NCBI GenBank assembly: GCA_023053685.1
Contig: JALIGW010000016.1
Coordinates: 5,526,001-5,590,000, forward strand
DNA: 64,000 nucleotides
Source: Diadophis punctatus similis
Lineage: Eukaryota > Chordata > Lepidosauria > Squamata > Dipsadidae
Reading direction: 5' to 3'
Of this stretch, positions 63,216 through 64,000 are shown piece after piece (within the stretch, counting starts at the first letter, position 1; each line of letters begins with the position of its first letter). Position numbers and translations under genes: made by a program. Under the pieces are notes generated by a model. That model had not been told where the DNA came from. It saw only the letters and a list, made by a program, of their open reading frames with translations, and did no database searches.

Positions 63216-63838
63216 AATTTCAACCAAATTTCTGCAACGCGCTCTACATGGGGCTACTCTCGAAGAGCATCCGGAGACTACAATTGGTACAGAATGCAGC
63301 TGCGCGAGCTGTGGTGGGTGTACCGAGATACACCCACGTAACACCCATCCTCCACCAGCTGCATTGGCTGCCCATTAGTCTCTGGTCGCAATTCAAGGTG
63401 TTGGTTTTGACCTTTAAAGCCCTACATGGCTCAGGGCCAGGTTACCTTTGGGACCGCATCCTGCCACATACCTCCCTATGACCAGTGAGGTCCCACAGAG
63501 AGGGCCTCCTCCGGGTCCCGTCTGCCAAACAATGCCAGCTGGCGGGCCCACGGGGGAGGGCTTTCTCTGTGGGAGCCCCATCTCTCTGGAAACAACTCCC
63601 ACCAGAGATCCGGACTATCCCCACCCTACTGACCTTCCGCAAGGCAGTAAAAACATGGCTCTTCCGGCAGGCAGGGTGAAGAGACGACTCCCCCATGTAT
63701 GAATGGTTTTTAAACTGTAATACGATGTTTTTAGATGTTATTTTAATGTGTAGTTCTAATCTCTGTTGTAAGCCGCCCTGAGTCCTATGGGATTGGGTGG
63801 CCTATAAGAACTCTTATAAATAAAATAAATAAATAAAA
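63216..63838 (+). mobile_element. L2 LINE 3' portion with one in-frame stop
   Basis: The plus frame encodes FCNALYMGLLSKSIRRLQLV, QLHWLPISLWSQFKVLVLTF and LHGSGPGYLWDRILPHTSL. A TGA at 63479-63481 replaces an Arg codon (CGA in 48836-type copies, a CpG transition). The frame then continues through VPSAKQCQLAGPRGRAFSVG to TWLFRQAG at 63679. The 3' UTR has GCCGCCCTGAGTCCTATGGG and an (AAATA)n tail. It is 5'-truncated and closely related to the copy at 48836. Confidence 0.92.
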
Positions 63839-64000
63839 AACGAGAAGGCTGTCATTGTAATCTTGCCCTCAAAACGCTATTTGTCCATTGTATCTGTTTT
63901 AACCTTCAAAACTAACATTTTACAGGGTTCCTTCTCCGTTTTTTTTCCCCCCTAGCCAGAAATACTATTTATTGTAAAAACAAGGGGGGAAGAAGGGGGG
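63839..64000. other. No feature recognised up to window end
   Basis: Ends in a purine-rich patch (AAGGGGGGAAGAAGGGGGG) cut by the window edge. Confidence 0.4.

Overview
This window reads as non-coding, repeat-dominated genomic DNA of a squamate reptile, most likely an advanced (colubroid-type) snake. The basis is: tRNA-derived SINEs of the Sauria type (four copies), CR1 and L2 LINE 3' ends, LINEs whose 3' ends run into (ATTCT)n microsatellites (a behaviour described for snake CR1/L3-type LINEs), many short hAT transposons with perfect 8-bp target duplications, and a SPIN hAT element. There is no operon-like layout, no CRISPR array and no rRNA or genuine tRNA gene. Nearly every long open frame is a piece of a transposable element, a microsatellite or a chance frame.

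Layout. 0-9 kb: non-autonomous hATs (2476, 3369, 5182, 6634), a SPIN element with another hAT nested in it (4575-5091), a large TTA/ACA microsatellite, a degraded LINE 3' end, Penelope-like hairpins and a CR1 3' end. 9-22 kb: L2 and CR1 fragments, several hATs, a 310-bp palindromic hAT (20389-20698), SINEs. 22-32 kb: an old LINE endonuclease fragment next to a CR1 copy, L3-type LINEs, a small solo LTR (28910-29135), and an L3-type LINE flanked by a 94-bp direct repeat (30462-31228). 31-38 kb: two related hATs, a CR1 split by one of them, and two stretches that look like exons of a coiled-coil host gene (37838-37933 and 38307-38756). 39-48 kb: the most interesting block, with two full-length L1-like elements in opposite orientation (39713-42352 on minus, 45803-48351 on plus). 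Each has a 5' UTR, an ORF1, a 3' UTR with a G-rich tract and a 16-17 bp target duplication, but no ORF2. Each sits inside an older DNA transposon. 48.8-50.2 kb: a 5'-truncated L2 with an open reverse transcriptase frame. 50-64 kb: hATs, palindromic MITEs, a second solo LTR (55541-55783), SINEs, an L3-type LINE with a long (ATTCT)n tail and an L2 3' end.

How the parts relate. The repeats form nested layers: L1-like inside MITE or TA-flanked DNA transposon, hAT inside SPIN, hAT inside CR1. This allows relative dating. Autonomous functions visible here are partial only: a reverse transcriptase part of L2, C-terminal parts of CR1 and L3-type LINEs, and an intact L1-type ORF1p. Everything else must have been mobilised in trans.

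Limits: family names come from recognition of termini and protein motifs by eye. No search was run, boundaries without target duplications are approximate, and the host-gene call rests on splice-like signals and composition only.
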